Part shown: positions 46,155-54,992 of the stretch, piece by piece | Layout of the letters: each line of letters opens with the position of its first letter | Position numbering within the stretch: position 1 is the stretch's first letter | NCBI RefSeq assembly: GCF_000244915.1 | Contig: NZ_CM001442.1 | Location: forward strand, 6,832,012-6,896,011 | Reading direction: 5' to 3' | DNA length: 64,000 nt | From: Bradyrhizobium sp. WSM471 | GTDB lineage: Bacteria; Pseudomonadota; Alphaproteobacteria; Rhizobiales; Xanthobacteraceae | The notes under the pieces: model-generated | The model's database searches: none | The model's input: only the letters and a program-made list of their open reading frames with translations | Told to the model about the DNA's origin: nothing | Position numbers and translations under genes: made by a program

Positions 46155-46961
46155 ATGGCTTTAGACACAATCGAGGCGACCAATCAACTCCTCGGCGAGG
46201 GTGACGTCCCCCCGGTGCACGAGGTGAATGCGCAAGGGACGTCGCCTTTTTTGCTCACCTCGGACCACTACGGACGGGTCCTGCCGGCTGCGCTGGGCGA
46301 TCTCGGCGTCGCGGGAGGCGAGCTGACGCGGCATATCGCCTGGGACATCGGCATCGCGGGGGTCGCCGACCGGCTGGCAGAGATGCTGGGCGCACATCTG
46401 ATCGCCCAGCGCTATTCGCGGCTGGTGATCGACTGCAACCGCCCGCCCGCCGCCGTGAGCTCGATCCCCGTGATTTCCGAAGCAACCGCGATCCCGCGCA
46501 ACGAGGGAATTTCGGAGCAGGAGCGCAAAGCGCGCAGGCGCGAGATTTTCGAGCCCTATCACCGCCGTATCGATGCCGCGATCGACCGCCGCGTGCACGA
46601 CAAGCGGCCGACGGTGCTGGTGTCGCTGCACAGCTTCACCCCCGTTTACGCCGGCGTCGCGCGTCCCTGGCACATCGGCGCGCTCTACAATCGGGACACC
46701 GTGCTGCCGCAGCTGCTGCTCAAGCATCTGCGCGGCCAGGGCGATCTCGTCGTCGGCGACAACGAGCCCTACGCGGTGGACGACCTCACCGACTACACCA
46801 TCCCCGTGCACGGCGAAGCCCGCGGCCTCGTCAACACCGGCATCGAGATCCGCCAGGATCTGATCGCCGACCAGTCCGGCCAGCAACAATGGGCCGAGCG
46901 GCTGGCGGGGATTTTTGCGGAGATCGAACTGGAGCTGCGGGCGCAGAGGCTGGTCGATTAG
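46155..46961 (+). CDS. N-formylglutamate amidohydrolase family protein
   Basis: A 268-residue zinc hydrolase of the FGase family (HutG type) that would release formate from N-formylglutamate. It shows LLTSDHYGRVLP, the region DIGIAGVADRLAEML, RLVIDCNRPP and VSLHSFTPVYAG with probable metal-binding His, and GDNEPYAV. No hut genes are nearby, so a role outside histidine degradation is possible. ATG 46155 is only just preceded by CAGG. Confidence 0.83.
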   Translation: MALDTIEATNQLLGEGDVPPVHEVNAQGTSPFLLTSDHYGRVLPAALGDLGVAGGELTRHIAWDIGIAGVADRLAEMLGAHLIAQRYSRLVIDCNRPPAAVSSIPVISEATAIPRNEGISEQERKARRREIFEPYHRRIDAAIDRRVHDKRPTVLVSLHSFTPVYAGVARPWHIGALYNRDTVLPQLLLKHLRGQGDLVVGDNEPYAVDDLTDYTIPVHGEARGLVNTGIEIRQDLIADQSGQQQWAERLAGIFAEIELELRAQRLVD

Positions 46962-46972
46962 CCCGATGGCGG

Positions 46973-47593
46973 CTATTTCGCCCTGGTCAGCGCCAGCCAG
47001 ATGCCGCCGCCGATCATGAAGCCGCCGGAGATGCGCGACATCATGCGCGTGCGGCGAGCCGAAAAGAACTTTCGAGCGCGCCCGGCGGCGATGGCGTAGA
47101 GCGCGTCCGTCATCACTGCCGTGACCATGAAGGTTGCGCCCAGCAGCGCGACCTGCGGGAAGTGGTCGCGGTTCATGTCCATGAACTGCGGGATGAAGGC
47201 GCCGAAGAACACCAGCACTTTCGGGTTCGACAGCAGCACCAGGAAACCTTGCAGGAAGAATCCGCCGCGCGGCGGCGCCGGCGGCTGGTCCACATTGACG
47301 CCCTCGACCGGCGCCCAGATCAGCTTGACGCCGAGCCAGACCAGATAGGCGGCGCCGGCAAAGCGCACCCAGTCGAACCAGTAGCCCATGGTCGCCATCA
47401 GCGAGGTCAGGCCGACCGCGACGATGCCGATGACGATGGCGAGGCCGGCCTGCGCACCGGCCACATTGGTCAGCGCCGCACGCGTGCCGTGGCGCAGGCC
47501 GTTGGCGATGACGAGGGTGACGATCGGCCCCGGCAGCAGCGCGAGCGCGACGCAGGCGGCAAGGAAGGCGAGATAGGCTTGCAGAGACATCAT
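46973..47593 (-). CDS. LysE family amino-acid exporter
   Basis: A 206-residue inner-membrane exporter with the classic LysE start FLAACVALALLPGPIVTLVIANGLRHGTRAALTNVAGAQAG, including an intact PGP, and the segment FLVLLSNPKVLVFFGAFIPQF. About six membrane segments. Start at the first of two ATG codons (47593). It is convergent with the formylglutamate hydrolase gene. Confidence 0.87.
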   Translation of the reverse strand: MMSLQAYLAFLAACVALALLPGPIVTLVIANGLRHGTRAALTNVAGAQAGLAIVIGIVAVGLTSLMATMGYWFDWVRFAGAAYLVWLGVKLIWAPVEGVNVDQPPAPPRGGFFLQGFLVLLSNPKVLVFFGAFIPQFMDMNRDHFPQVALLGATFMVTAVMTDALYAIAAGRARKFFSARRTRMMSRISGGFMIGGGIWLALTRAK

Positions 47594-47721
47594 GGGGAGG
47601 ACTCGCTGACAGCGGTTTGGGGCATTAATGCATGGCACTCATTTTCCGTCCAGCGCCGCCGTCACCCACGTCTTCGTCTCGCGTCTCCAGGAACACGAGC
47701 ACCGCGCGCTGCATCACCATC

Positions 47722-47751
47722 TTGACAGGCAACCATTCGGTTGCCTATTAT
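47722..47751 (+). promoter_or_regulatory. Sigma-70 promoter with operator in the spacer
   Basis: The -35 is TTGACA (47722-47727) and the -10 is TATTAT (47746-47751), 18 bases apart. The inverted repeat AGGCAACC-ATTC-GGTTGCCT (47727-47746) fills the spacer exactly. The ArsR ATG is only 8 bases past the -10, so transcription should start at or next to the ATG. Confidence 0.8.
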
Positions 47752-47758
47752 CGCAGCC

Positions 47759-48073
47759 ATGGATGAGGTCTTCAAAGCGCTCGCCGATGCGTCACGACGG
47801 TCGCTGCTCGACAGGCTTCACGCCAGGAACGGCCAGACGCTGAACGAGCTCTGCGAAGGTCTCGCGATGACGCGCCAGGCGGTGACCAAGCACCTTGCGA
47901 TTCTGGAAGAGGCCAATCTGGTCACGACCATCAGGCACGGCCGGGAGAAGCTGCACTATCTCAATCCGGTTCCGATCCATCAGATCGGCGAACGCTGGAT
48001 CAAGAAATTCGAGCGCGGCAAGCTCGCCGCACTCGGCGAGTTGAAACGCCAGTTGGAGAAGCGTGATGAGTAA
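47759..48073 (+). CDS. ArsR-type repressor of an SRPBCC operon
   Basis: A 104-residue winged-helix regulator (FKALADASRRSLLDRLHARNGQTLNELCEGLAMTRQAVTKHLAILEEANLV) of the ArsR subgroup commonly paired with AHSA1/SRPBCC genes. It has no metal-binding cysteine pattern. It heads a three-gene operon. No Shine-Dalgarno lies before the ATG, and the promoter position predicts a leaderless mRNA. The operator inside its own promoter implies autorepression. Confidence 0.88.
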   Translation: MDEVFKALADASRRSLLDRLHARNGQTLNELCEGLAMTRQAVTKHLAILEEANLVTTIRHGREKLHYLNPVPIHQIGERWIKKFERGKLAALGELKRQLEKRDE

Positions 48074-48536
48074 TCCGCAATTCGTCTATGTCACCTACAT
48101 CGAGACCACGCCAACGAGGCTGTGGGAGGCGCTGACATCGAGCGAGTTCACCAAGCAATACTGGTTCGGCGCCGAGGTCAGATCCGACTGGAAAATCGGC
48201 TCCCCTTTCGCGCTGCTGCTGGACGGCGAGACCACCGATTCCGGCGAGATCCTCGAAGCCGATCCGCCGCGGCGATTGTCCTACAGCTTCAAGCACCAGA
48301 AATACGAAGAGCTGCGCGGCGAACCGATCTCCCGGGTGGTCTTCACCATCGAACCGTTCGGCTCGCTCGTGCGTTTGACCGTGTTGCATGACGGCTTCGT
48401 CGAAGGCGGCAAATATCTCGGCGCCGTTTCCAACGGCTGGCCGGCGATCCTGTCCGGTCTCAAGAGCCTGCTGGAAAGCGGCAAAGAGCTGGCCATTCCG
48501 CGCGCAGCCCTCAACAAGGGATTCGATGCAAAATGA
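48066..48536 (+). CDS. SRPBCC (AHSA1-like) protein 1
   Basis: A 156-residue START/Bet v1-like fold protein (YVTYIETTPTRLWEALTSSEFTKQYWFG). It may bind a hydrophobic ligand. The ATG lies inside the last codons of the ArsR gene (8-base overlap) with GGAGAAG upstream, so translation is coupled. Its C-terminal GWPAILSGLKSLLESGKE is nearly repeated in the next gene, showing a tandem duplication. Confidence 0.83.
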   Translation: MSNPQFVYVTYIETTPTRLWEALTSSEFTKQYWFGAEVRSDWKIGSPFALLLDGETTDSGEILEADPPRRLSYSFKHQKYEELRGEPISRVVFTIEPFGSLVRLTVLHDGFVEGGKYLGAVSNGWPAILSGLKSLLESGKELAIPRAALNKGFDAK

Positions 48537-49045
48537 AACTCGATCACTTCAAGCCGCTCACCGTCTACACCATTTACATCGCCGCGACGCCGGACAAGGT
48601 GTGGGAGGCCCTGACCTCCGCCGAGTTCAGCCGCAAATATTTTTCCGGCTTTGCGGTTGAGTTGGAGCCAAGACTCGGCGGCAAATTCGTCGTGCGCGCG
48701 CCTGACGGATCGGAACACATCTCGGGCGATGTGTTCGAATGCGATCCGCCGAACAAGCTGACGGTGACGTGGAACGTCAACTGGCCCGACCTCGTCGCGA
48801 AGCTCGGCACCACGCTTGTCACTTACGAGATCGAACAAGCCGGCGAGGCCGTCCGCCTCACCATGAGCGAACGTCACGATCGTTCGCTCAGCGACGACAT
48901 CCTGTCCGGCGGCCGCACCGGCTGGCCCGCAATCCTGTCGGGGCTGAAGAGCCTGCTGGAAACGGGCAAGGCGCCGCAGATCAAGATGGCGCCGCCGGCG
49001 CAGATGCTGGAAGCGTTGAAGGCGATGGGTATCAAGACGCCGTAG
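48533..49045 (+). CDS. SRPBCC (AHSA1-like) protein 2
   Basis: A 170-residue paralogue of the preceding protein (TIYIAATPDKVWEALTSAEFSRKYFSG; GWPAILSGLKSLLETGKA). It starts in the ATGA that overlaps the upstream stop, so the operon arsR-SRPBCC1-SRPBCC2 is tightly coupled. Ligand unknown. Confidence 0.83.
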   Translation: MKLDHFKPLTVYTIYIAATPDKVWEALTSAEFSRKYFSGFAVELEPRLGGKFVVRAPDGSEHISGDVFECDPPNKLTVTWNVNWPDLVAKLGTTLVTYEIEQAGEAVRLTMSERHDRSLSDDILSGGRTGWPAILSGLKSLLETGKAPQIKMAPPAQMLEALKAMGIKTP

Positions 49046-49063
49046 CGGGCGAACTCCGCGCCG

Positions 49064-49258
49064 TCATCGCTTCTTCTTCACCGGAGGTGGATTGATTTCG
49101 TCGATCTTGCGACTGCAATCCGCTTCCGAATCGTGCGGACCAGAGACAAAGGTCCCGCTGACCTTGATCGCGTACCAGCCCGACTCGACGCCGAGCCGGA
49201 GCGCTTCTTCTGTCTTGACGTGCCGTGGCGAGAGAGCTTGCATCGGTTGAGTTTGCAT
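49064..49258 (-). CDS. Small hypothetical protein, 64 residues
   Basis: Function not recognised. It starts MQTQPMQALSPRHVKTEEAL and continues GVESGWYAIKVSGTFVSGPHDSE, with a Lys-rich tail. The chosen ATG gives a compact, evenly charged protein; an upstream ATG at 49288 adds basic sequence that looks non-coding. Existence is moderately supported by codon pattern only. Confidence 0.45.
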   Translation of the reverse strand: MQTQPMQALSPRHVKTEEALRLGVESGWYAIKVSGTFVSGPHDSEADCSRKIDEINPPPVKKKR

Positions 49259-49649
49259 CGGGTGCTTTCGGTTGGCGTTCGATCTCATGATCGATCGCGG
49301 TGAAACCTTCAGGCGTCTGCGGCACGAGGCTGCCGCGTCCAACTCACCCGCTGGAGCGGGCAATATGCGCGACGACCGCTGTTACGACGTCGCTACGAGT
49401 CGGCTCCGCCGGTGCGAGGGAATGAGGCGCTTCACGTCGCGCGAATAGTCGTGGCGCTGCATAGGCGCAGAAACGACAGATCTTTCGACATTCCCGCACC
49501 GTGCGCGCAATCGCAGCAATTAGCTATCGTTTTCTCGCCCGTGTCGCGCTTTTGAGGCGCCAAATGCCCCGCGCGACCGAATAGGCCGTCAAAGCCTTGT
49601 GATCGGCCGCTTCGTAGCCATGTTACGAGCTTAGCCAAGGGAAAATCGT
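49259..49649. other. Gene-free stretch
   Basis: I see no gene, repeat or clear terminator here. AAGGGA just before 49650 is the ribosome binding site of the next gene. Confidence 0.5.
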
Positions 49650-50456
49650 ATGAAGCTCCGCGTCGGGTTTGAGATGCTGTACGAATTCCCGCAGCCCACG
49701 CCTATGATCATGGTGTTGGGCACGCACTTCACCCGCGCCTCCGACGTCATCGTGCCCGACCTGCTGACCACGAGACCCTCGGTGCCGATCACCCCCTATC
49801 GCGACCTCTTCGGCAATTGGTGCAGCCGGATCGTGGCGCCGGCCGGCGCCTTTCGCCTTGCCGGCGATGGGGTCGTGAGCGACAGCGGCCTGCCCGACCC
49901 GGCGTTTCCGAACGCAGCTCAGCACGCCGTCGAGGCGCTGCCGACCGACACGCTCGTCTATCTGCTCGGCAGTCGCTACTGCGAAACCGACCGCCTGTCG
50001 GATATCGCATGGCAACTGTTCGAGCACACTCAGCCGGGCTGGGCGCGGGTCCAGGCCATCTGCGATTTCGTTCATCGTCACATCGCTTTCGGCTATGAGC
50101 ACGCACGCGCAACCAAGACGGCGCGGGAGGCCTACGACGAAGGCAAGGGGGTGTGCCGCGACTATGCTCATCTTGCCATCGCGTTCTGCCGCTGCATGAA
50201 CATCCCGGCACGCTACTGCACCGGCTATCTCAGCGACATCGGCACGCCGAAGCCCTGGGCCGTGGGAGATTTCGCCGGCTGGTTCGAGGCTTATCTCGGC
50301 GGAAGCTGGCACATGTTCGATCCCCGCAACAACACGCCGCGGATCGGCCGCGTGCTGATCGCGCAAGGACGCGATGCCGCGGACGTCCCGATCACCCAGA
50401 CCTTCGGTCCGAATAAGCTGGTCAATTTCAAGGTATGGACCGACGAGGTTGCCTGA
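49650..50456 (+). CDS. Transglutaminase-like protein 2
   Basis: A 268-residue transglutaminase-core protein. Triad candidates: Cys in EGKGVCRDYAHLAIAFCRCMNIPARYC, His in GGSWHMFDPRN with Asp in MFDPRNN. Compared with the protein at 45152 it lacks the STHAW signature: the equivalent is FAGWFEAYLGGSWHMFDP, so the catalytic His may be lost or moved. The stop overlaps the start of the following small gene. Confidence 0.78.
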   Translation: MKLRVGFEMLYEFPQPTPMIMVLGTHFTRASDVIVPDLLTTRPSVPITPYRDLFGNWCSRIVAPAGAFRLAGDGVVSDSGLPDPAFPNAAQHAVEALPTDTLVYLLGSRYCETDRLSDIAWQLFEHTQPGWARVQAICDFVHRHIAFGYEHARATKTAREAYDEGKGVCRDYAHLAIAFCRCMNIPARYCTGYLSDIGTPKPWAVGDFAGWFEAYLGGSWHMFDPRNNTPRIGRVLIAQGRDAADVPITQTFGPNKLVNFKVWTDEVA

Positions 50457-50647
50457 TGGCAGACAGCAGCGTTGCGCTCAGCGCCGATGAATTTGCGTCC
50501 TTGGCCGAGATCGGCAAGGGCAAGGCGCAAGGCGAAATCCCGCAAGCGCACGGCGAGCGCCTGACCAACCTCGGTTATGCGATCAGGCGCCTCGGCGACC
50601 TCGAACTGACCTCATCCGGCGCGCGCCGGCTGGCAACGGGCGAATAG
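50456..50647 (+). CDS. Small hypothetical protein, 63 residues
   Basis: Function not recognised. It starts in the TGATG overlap with the transglutaminase gene, so it is translationally coupled to it. The C-terminal half (HGERLTNLGYAIRRLGDLELTSSGARRLA) has the look of a winged-helix or DNA-binding fragment, without a firm match. Confidence 0.6.
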   Translation: MADSSVALSADEFASLAEIGKGKAQGEIPQAHGERLTNLGYAIRRLGDLELTSSGARRLATGE

Positions 50648-50674
50648 CTCGCTGCCGTTGCGTCCGGCTGACTG

Positions 50675-51448
50675 TTACGCCACCGGCACCACGATCCGCC
50701 GATAAAGATGCCAGGTCGCGTGCCCGAGCACGGGCAGCGTCACCACCAGCCCCAGAAAATACGGCAGCGCCGAGACGATCAGGACCATCACGATCACCGC
50801 GGCCCAGCCAATCATCGGCACCGGACTCGCCACGACCGCGCGCACGCTCGTCACCATCGCCGTGACGAAATCGACCTCGCGGTCGAGCAGCAGCGGAAAC
50901 GACACCACGGTCAGCGAAAACAGGATCAGCGACAGCACCGCGCCGACCGCGTTGCCGATGCCGAGGAACAGCAAGCCCTCGTTCGTGGTCAGCACCACCG
51001 TCATGAATTCCTGCAGGCTCGAGAACGAGGCATGCAGGCCAAGCAGCAGCGCGATCAGAAGCCGCACCTGATACATCCAGACCACGAACACGAACAGCGT
51101 GACGAAGGCCATCCAACCGATCTCGCTGCGCGCGCGCACCGCCGACCAGATCGCGCCGGGCGAGACGGGCTCGCCGCGCTCGCGACGGCGGCTGACTTCA
51201 TAGAGCCCGATCGCCACGAACGGCCCGAGCAGCGCGAAGCCGGCAGCCAGCGGATAGACCAGATAGACCATGCCGAACGCGGTGAAGCACAGCATGATGG
51301 CGATGCCGCCGGCGGCGTAGAGCCCGCCGAAGCAGAGGCCGTAAAGCGGCAGCGCCTGGAAATCACGCAGGCCCTCGACCAGCGCCTCGGCGATATCGGT
51401 CGCCGCGACGGGACGCACCACCGGATCGACCTTGCCCGAAATGGACAT
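50675..51448 (-). CDS. DUF2189-type integral membrane protein
   Basis: A 257-residue protein with about six membrane segments (FTAFGMVYLVYPLAAGFALLGPFVAIGLYEVSRRRE, GWMAFVTLFVFVVWMYQVRLLIALLLG and others). The layout fits DUF2189 proteins, whose function is unknown; some lie with cytochrome oxidase genes. ATG 51448 follows the excellent AAGGAGGAGG. It is divergent from a histidine kinase gene. Confidence 0.8.
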   Translation of the reverse strand: MSISGKVDPVVRPVAATDIAEALVEGLRDFQALPLYGLCFGGLYAAGGIAIMLCFTAFGMVYLVYPLAAGFALLGPFVAIGLYEVSRRRERGEPVSPGAIWSAVRARSEIGWMAFVTLFVFVVWMYQVRLLIALLLGLHASFSSLQEFMTVVLTTNEGLLFLGIGNAVGAVLSLILFSLTVVSFPLLLDREVDFVTAMVTSVRAVVASPVPMIGWAAVIVMVLIVSALPYFLGLVVTLPVLGHATWHLYRRIVVPVA

Positions 51449-51761
51449 CAGCTTCCTCCTCCTTGGCCGGCGCGATCTCCGTCGCACACGGATGAGTTCG
51501 ATCTTAGCGCCCTCGCGGCCGGCGCGCACGCGCGAGTTGATGGCCGGACGACGGTATCCCGAAGCCGCCCGCGCAGACCCGGGAAAACCGCCGCGCCGTC
51601 GGCGGCGCTCCCTTTAGGAGGCTCATCCGTGGTGCACGCGGCCCGAAATCTTTCCCCGTCGAGGACTTTTTCGGCCCCTTGCCTATGGACTGAGCGGAGG
51701 GTGGTGCCGCAAATTGGGTCTTTGAACGAACGCGCGATGACCAGGATGGACCGTCCCACCG
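51449..51761. other. Divergent intergenic region
   Basis: This 313-base stretch between the DUF2189 and histidine kinase genes must hold both promoters. I see no clear -35/-10 pair, repeat or RNA. Confidence 0.45.
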
Positions 51762-53990
51762 ATGAGCTTGCGTACCCGGCTACTGATACTCGTCATCGCG
51801 GCCATGCTGGTGCCGGCGAGCCTCGTCGGGTTGCGTTTCGTGCAGAACCGGAGCAGCGAAATCAACGCCGCCCTGGCCAATCTGGCAGCCTCGGCCGACG
51901 ACATTGCGAGTGATCTGGGCGAGAAGATTCAAGGCACCGCGCAGCTTCATTACGGTCTGGCCCGTGCGCGCGACCTCGACACGCGCGACAAGGCGGCGTG
52001 CTCGGCGTTTCTGTCGGATGTGCGCGAGGAATACCCTCAGTTTACGGGAATCCTGACCATCGATCCGGACGGCAGCCTGTTCTGCGACTCGCTGCGGACC
52101 AACCGCACGCTCGATCTGAGGGATCGCGCCTATTTCAGGCAGGCCCTGGTCTCGCGCAGCGTCGTGGTTGAGCCGGTATTCGGCCGGCTGACCGGAACAT
52201 CGGTGCTCCAGATCGCATATCCGGTGCGATCGGAGGCGGGCGCGCTGAAGCTGGTGCTGCTCGCCTCGTTCAACCTGCGCAAATTCGCCGAGTATCACCA
52301 CAAGCGGCTGCTCGCCGAGAAGGATATCCTGCTCATCGACGCCAAGGGCACCGTTCTCGTCGCCCCCTCGACAGCCGGCTGGTCCGCGCCCGTGGGCGCG
52401 TCGATTGCAGGATCCGACCTGCTCCGCTTCGCGACGGCTCCCGATCAAAAAGCATTTCAGGAAGTGACCGATCGCGACGGCCGCACGCAGGTCTGGGCCG
52501 TCGCCCACTCGCCTTCGATCCGTGATGCCGGCCTCTACATCCTGGTCGGACGCTCCAAGGACGGATTGGTCGCGGCGGCGAATCGCCGGCTCTACGAGGA
52601 CATGGCGATCCTCGCGGTGGCCTTGCTGCTGCTGCTGGCCGGCGTATGGATCCTCGCGACAGTGAGCGTCGGCCGCCAGGTCGGGCGGCTCGCCAACATG
52701 GCGAAGAGACTCGGGCTCGGAGATCTCAGCGCGCGAATTCCCCCTCCCCATCCGCGCGGCGAGCTGGGCGGATTGATGACCCTGCTCAACGGCACCGCCG
52801 AGTCGCTCGAGCAGCAACGCGCGGCCATCGCGGACCTCAACCAGAAGCTCAGCCAATCCCAGAAGATGGAGGCGATGGGCCAGCTCACCGGCGGCGTGGC
52901 GCATGATTTCAACAACCTCCTCACCGTCATTCTCGGCAATTCGGAGCACCTTGCCGACAGGCTGGCCGGGAATAAGGAGTTGCACCGGATCGCCGGCGAC
53001 ATCGCGACAGCCGCCGAGCGCGGCTCCGACCTGACGCGGAGCCTGCTCGCCTTCGCGCGCAAGCAGCCCCTGAGGCCGCGAGACATCGACATCAGCGAGA
53101 AGATTCAGGAGATGGAGCAGTTGTTGCGCCGCCCCCTGGGCGAGCACATCGAATGCACCTTCGCGCTCGAACCGGATGTGGGGTTGACCAGCGTCGATCC
53201 CGGCCAGCTGACGACTGCGCTGCTCAATCTCGTGCTCAACGCGCGCGATGTCATGCCGTTGGGCGGCAGGCTGACCATCGAGGCGCGCAACGCCTCGCTC
53301 GGTGAATCCGACCTTGACGTCAACGGCGAGCCGCGACCGGGCGACTATGTCATGGTGGCCGTGACCGACACCGGCAGCGGCATGACCGCCGAGGTGGCGA
53401 GCCGGGCGTTCGAGCCGTTCTTCACCACCAAGGAGGTCGGCAAGGGGACCGGGCTCGGCCTGAGCATGGTCTACGGGTTTGTGCGACAGTCCGGCGGACT
53501 GGTGCAGATGCAGTCCGCGCCGAGACAAGGCAGCGCCGTCAGGCTGTTCTTTCCCCGCCTGGCAACGACGCCGAACGAGCATCCGTCACCCGCCGAAGAG
53601 ATCGTCGCGCGCGAAGGAAGCGAGACCATTCTCGTCGTCGAGGACAACGATATGGTTCGAACTTATGTCGAAAGCGAGCTGAAGACGCTCGGCTATCGCG
53701 TCATCACGGCCGCAAGCGGCCCGGCGGCGCTCGACGTGCTGCGCCAGTCCGGCGACATCGACCTGCTGTTCACCGACGTCGTGATGCCCGGCGGCATGTT
53801 CGGGCCGGAGCTTGCCAGGCAAGCAATCCAGTTGCGGCCCGGGCTCAAGGTGCTCTTCACCTCCGGCTACAGCCAAAATCCGGTCAAGGCGCCCGATGGA
53901 ATCGGCGATGCCCGCATCCTGACCAAGCCGTTCCGGCGGCGAGACCTCGCCGCGATGCTGCGGTCCGCGCTGTCGACGCCTTCGCGGTAG
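51762..53990 (+). CDS. Hybrid histidine kinase with dCache sensor and receiver
   Basis: A 742-residue membrane kinase. Order: membrane segment (residues 7-27), extracytoplasmic Cache sensor (30-270, with DLRDRAYFRQAL and VLQIAYPV typical of dCache), second membrane segment (about 280-300), HAMP, HisKA-type dimerisation helix with the phospho-acceptor His in GQLTGGVAHDFNNLLTVILGN, HATPase (LNLVLNARDVMP, DTGSGM, GKGTGLGLSMVYG), and a C-terminal receiver with Asp in LLFTDVVMPGG and Lys in ILTKPF. The internal receiver suggests a phosphorelay. The convergent membrane gene abuts it directly at 53990/53991. Confidence 0.92.
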   Translation: MSLRTRLLILVIAAMLVPASLVGLRFVQNRSSEINAALANLAASADDIASDLGEKIQGTAQLHYGLARARDLDTRDKAACSAFLSDVREEYPQFTGILTIDPDGSLFCDSLRTNRTLDLRDRAYFRQALVSRSVVVEPVFGRLTGTSVLQIAYPVRSEAGALKLVLLASFNLRKFAEYHHKRLLAEKDILLIDAKGTVLVAPSTAGWSAPVGASIAGSDLLRFATAPDQKAFQEVTDRDGRTQVWAVAHSPSIRDAGLYILVGRSKDGLVAAANRRLYEDMAILAVALLLLLAGVWILATVSVGRQVGRLANMAKRLGLGDLSARIPPPHPRGELGGLMTLLNGTAESLEQQRAAIADLNQKLSQSQKMEAMGQLTGGVAHDFNNLLTVILGNSEHLADRLAGNKELHRIAGDIATAAERGSDLTRSLLAFARKQPLRPRDIDISEKIQEMEQLLRRPLGEHIECTFALEPDVGLTSVDPGQLTTALLNLVLNARDVMPLGGRLTIEARNASLGESDLDVNGEPRPGDYVMVAVTDTGSGMTAEVASRAFEPFFTTKEVGKGTGLGLSMVYGFVRQSGGLVQMQSAPRQGSAVRLFFPRLATTPNEHPSPAEEIVAREGSETILVVEDNDMVRTYVESELKTLGYRVITAASGPAALDVLRQSGDIDLLFTDVVMPGGMFGPELARQAIQLRPGLKVLFTSGYSQNPVKAPDGIGDARILTKPFRRRDLAAMLRSALSTPSR

Positions 53991-54434
53991 TCAGGAGCGC
54001 GACGCGAGGAGAAGCGCCGCACCCAGATTGGCCACGAACAAGGCCGCGTCGATGACGAAGATCCTGAGCATCGGGCCCTTCAACACGGGCCAGTAAGCCA
54101 CTCCGACGCGTCCTCCGCGCAGCAGGACCGGAAGGTTGTAGGCGAACTGGCTGAAATGGCAGGCGGCAAAGAACAGGAACAGCACCAGCTGCGCTTCGAC
54201 CGGCTGGAAGAAGACCGGTCGGGCTGCCAGAAGATAGAGCGACAGAAGGCCGATCGGCAGATTGATGCCGCCGAGGAATGCCACGCTGGCCGACAATGTC
54301 GGCGCGATCGGATTGGCGCGCTCCTCGCGCGGTACGAGAATTTTCAGCGTGTTGGCTTGCGCAATGCTGAACTGGATGAAGGCGCCGCCGAACCAGAGCG
54401 CGTTGAGGAGCAGCACGATATCCGAAAGACGCAT
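53991..54434 (-). CDS. Four-span membrane protein of unknown function
   Basis: A 147-residue protein with four membrane segments (VLLLNALWFGGAFIQFSIA, VAFLGGINLPIGLLSLYLL, LVLFLFFAACHFSQFAYNL, IFVIDAALFVANLGAALLLA). It is probably the last gene of the epoxide hydrolase-acyl-CoA synthetase-MarR unit, but a palindrome 56 bases before its start suggests separate control. Confidence 0.65.
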   Translation of the reverse strand: MRLSDIVLLLNALWFGGAFIQFSIAQANTLKILVPREERANPIAPTLSASVAFLGGINLPIGLLSLYLLAARPVFFQPVEAQLVLFLFFAACHFSQFAYNLPVLLRGGRVGVAYWPVLKGPMLRIFVIDAALFVANLGAALLLASRS

Positions 54435-54489
54435 GGCGGAGCCCTCCCACGGCTCGTTGGCCAGGAAAGTGGCAAAGCCCAGTCCTCAT

Positions 54490-54504
54490 GTCAACCATGT
54501 TGAC
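54490..54504. promoter_or_regulatory. MarR-type operator candidate
   Basis: The palindrome GTCAACCATGTTGAC has perfect 6-base arms around CAT. It lies between the MarR stop and the start of the membrane protein gene. Confidence 0.5.
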
Positions 54505-54515
54505 GTCAGGAATCG

Positions 54516-54983
54516 TCAGTTGGTGTCGGCGATCGCCTCCATGACGCCCATCCACGCAGCCGCACCGGTCGCTCCGATGCGATCGAACGCCTCGCGCAGC
54601 ACCTTGCGCTCGTGGTCCGATGCACGCTGCTCGATGCGCTGCCCCGCGGCAGTCAGGCGCAGCAGTTTCGAGCGATGCTGCTCGGGCGAGCGTTTCGAGT
54701 TCACGAGCTTGCGCTCCAGCAACAAATTGAGCGGCCGGTTCAGGGCCTGCTTCGAAATGCCGAGGATCTCGATCAGCGAGCCGATCGCAATATCGGGCCG
54801 GCGCGCCACCACGTAGAGGATGCGATGGTGCGGCCGCGACAGTCCCTGCTTGGCGAGATACGCGTCGGCTTCGAGTGTCATCCCGCGCCAGCCGTAATAC
54901 ATGAGCTCCAGCGCCGCATCGAGATCGTGCAGCTTCGCAAGTGAAGCGCGGTGAAGCCCCGCGGCTTGAGACGTCTTTGCCAT
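54516..54983 (-). CDS. MarR family transcriptional regulator
   Basis: A 155-residue winged-helix regulator (GLSRPHHRILYVVARRPDIAIGSLIEILGISKQALNRPLNLLLERKLV, with the wing SPEQHRSKLLRLT). It begins nine bases after the stop of the acyl-CoA synthetase gene, so it belongs to that operon. MarR proteins usually sense aromatic or acyl-CoA ligands, which would fit the operon. Its own site may be the palindrome at 54490. Confidence 0.87.
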   Translation of the reverse strand: MAKTSQAAGLHRASLAKLHDLDAALELMYYGWRGMTLEADAYLAKQGLSRPHHRILYVVARRPDIAIGSLIEILGISKQALNRPLNLLLERKLVNSKRSPEQHRSKLLRLTAAGQRIEQRASDHERKVLREAFDRIGATGAAAWMGVMEAIADTN

Positions 54984-54992
54984 TGCAGGAAG

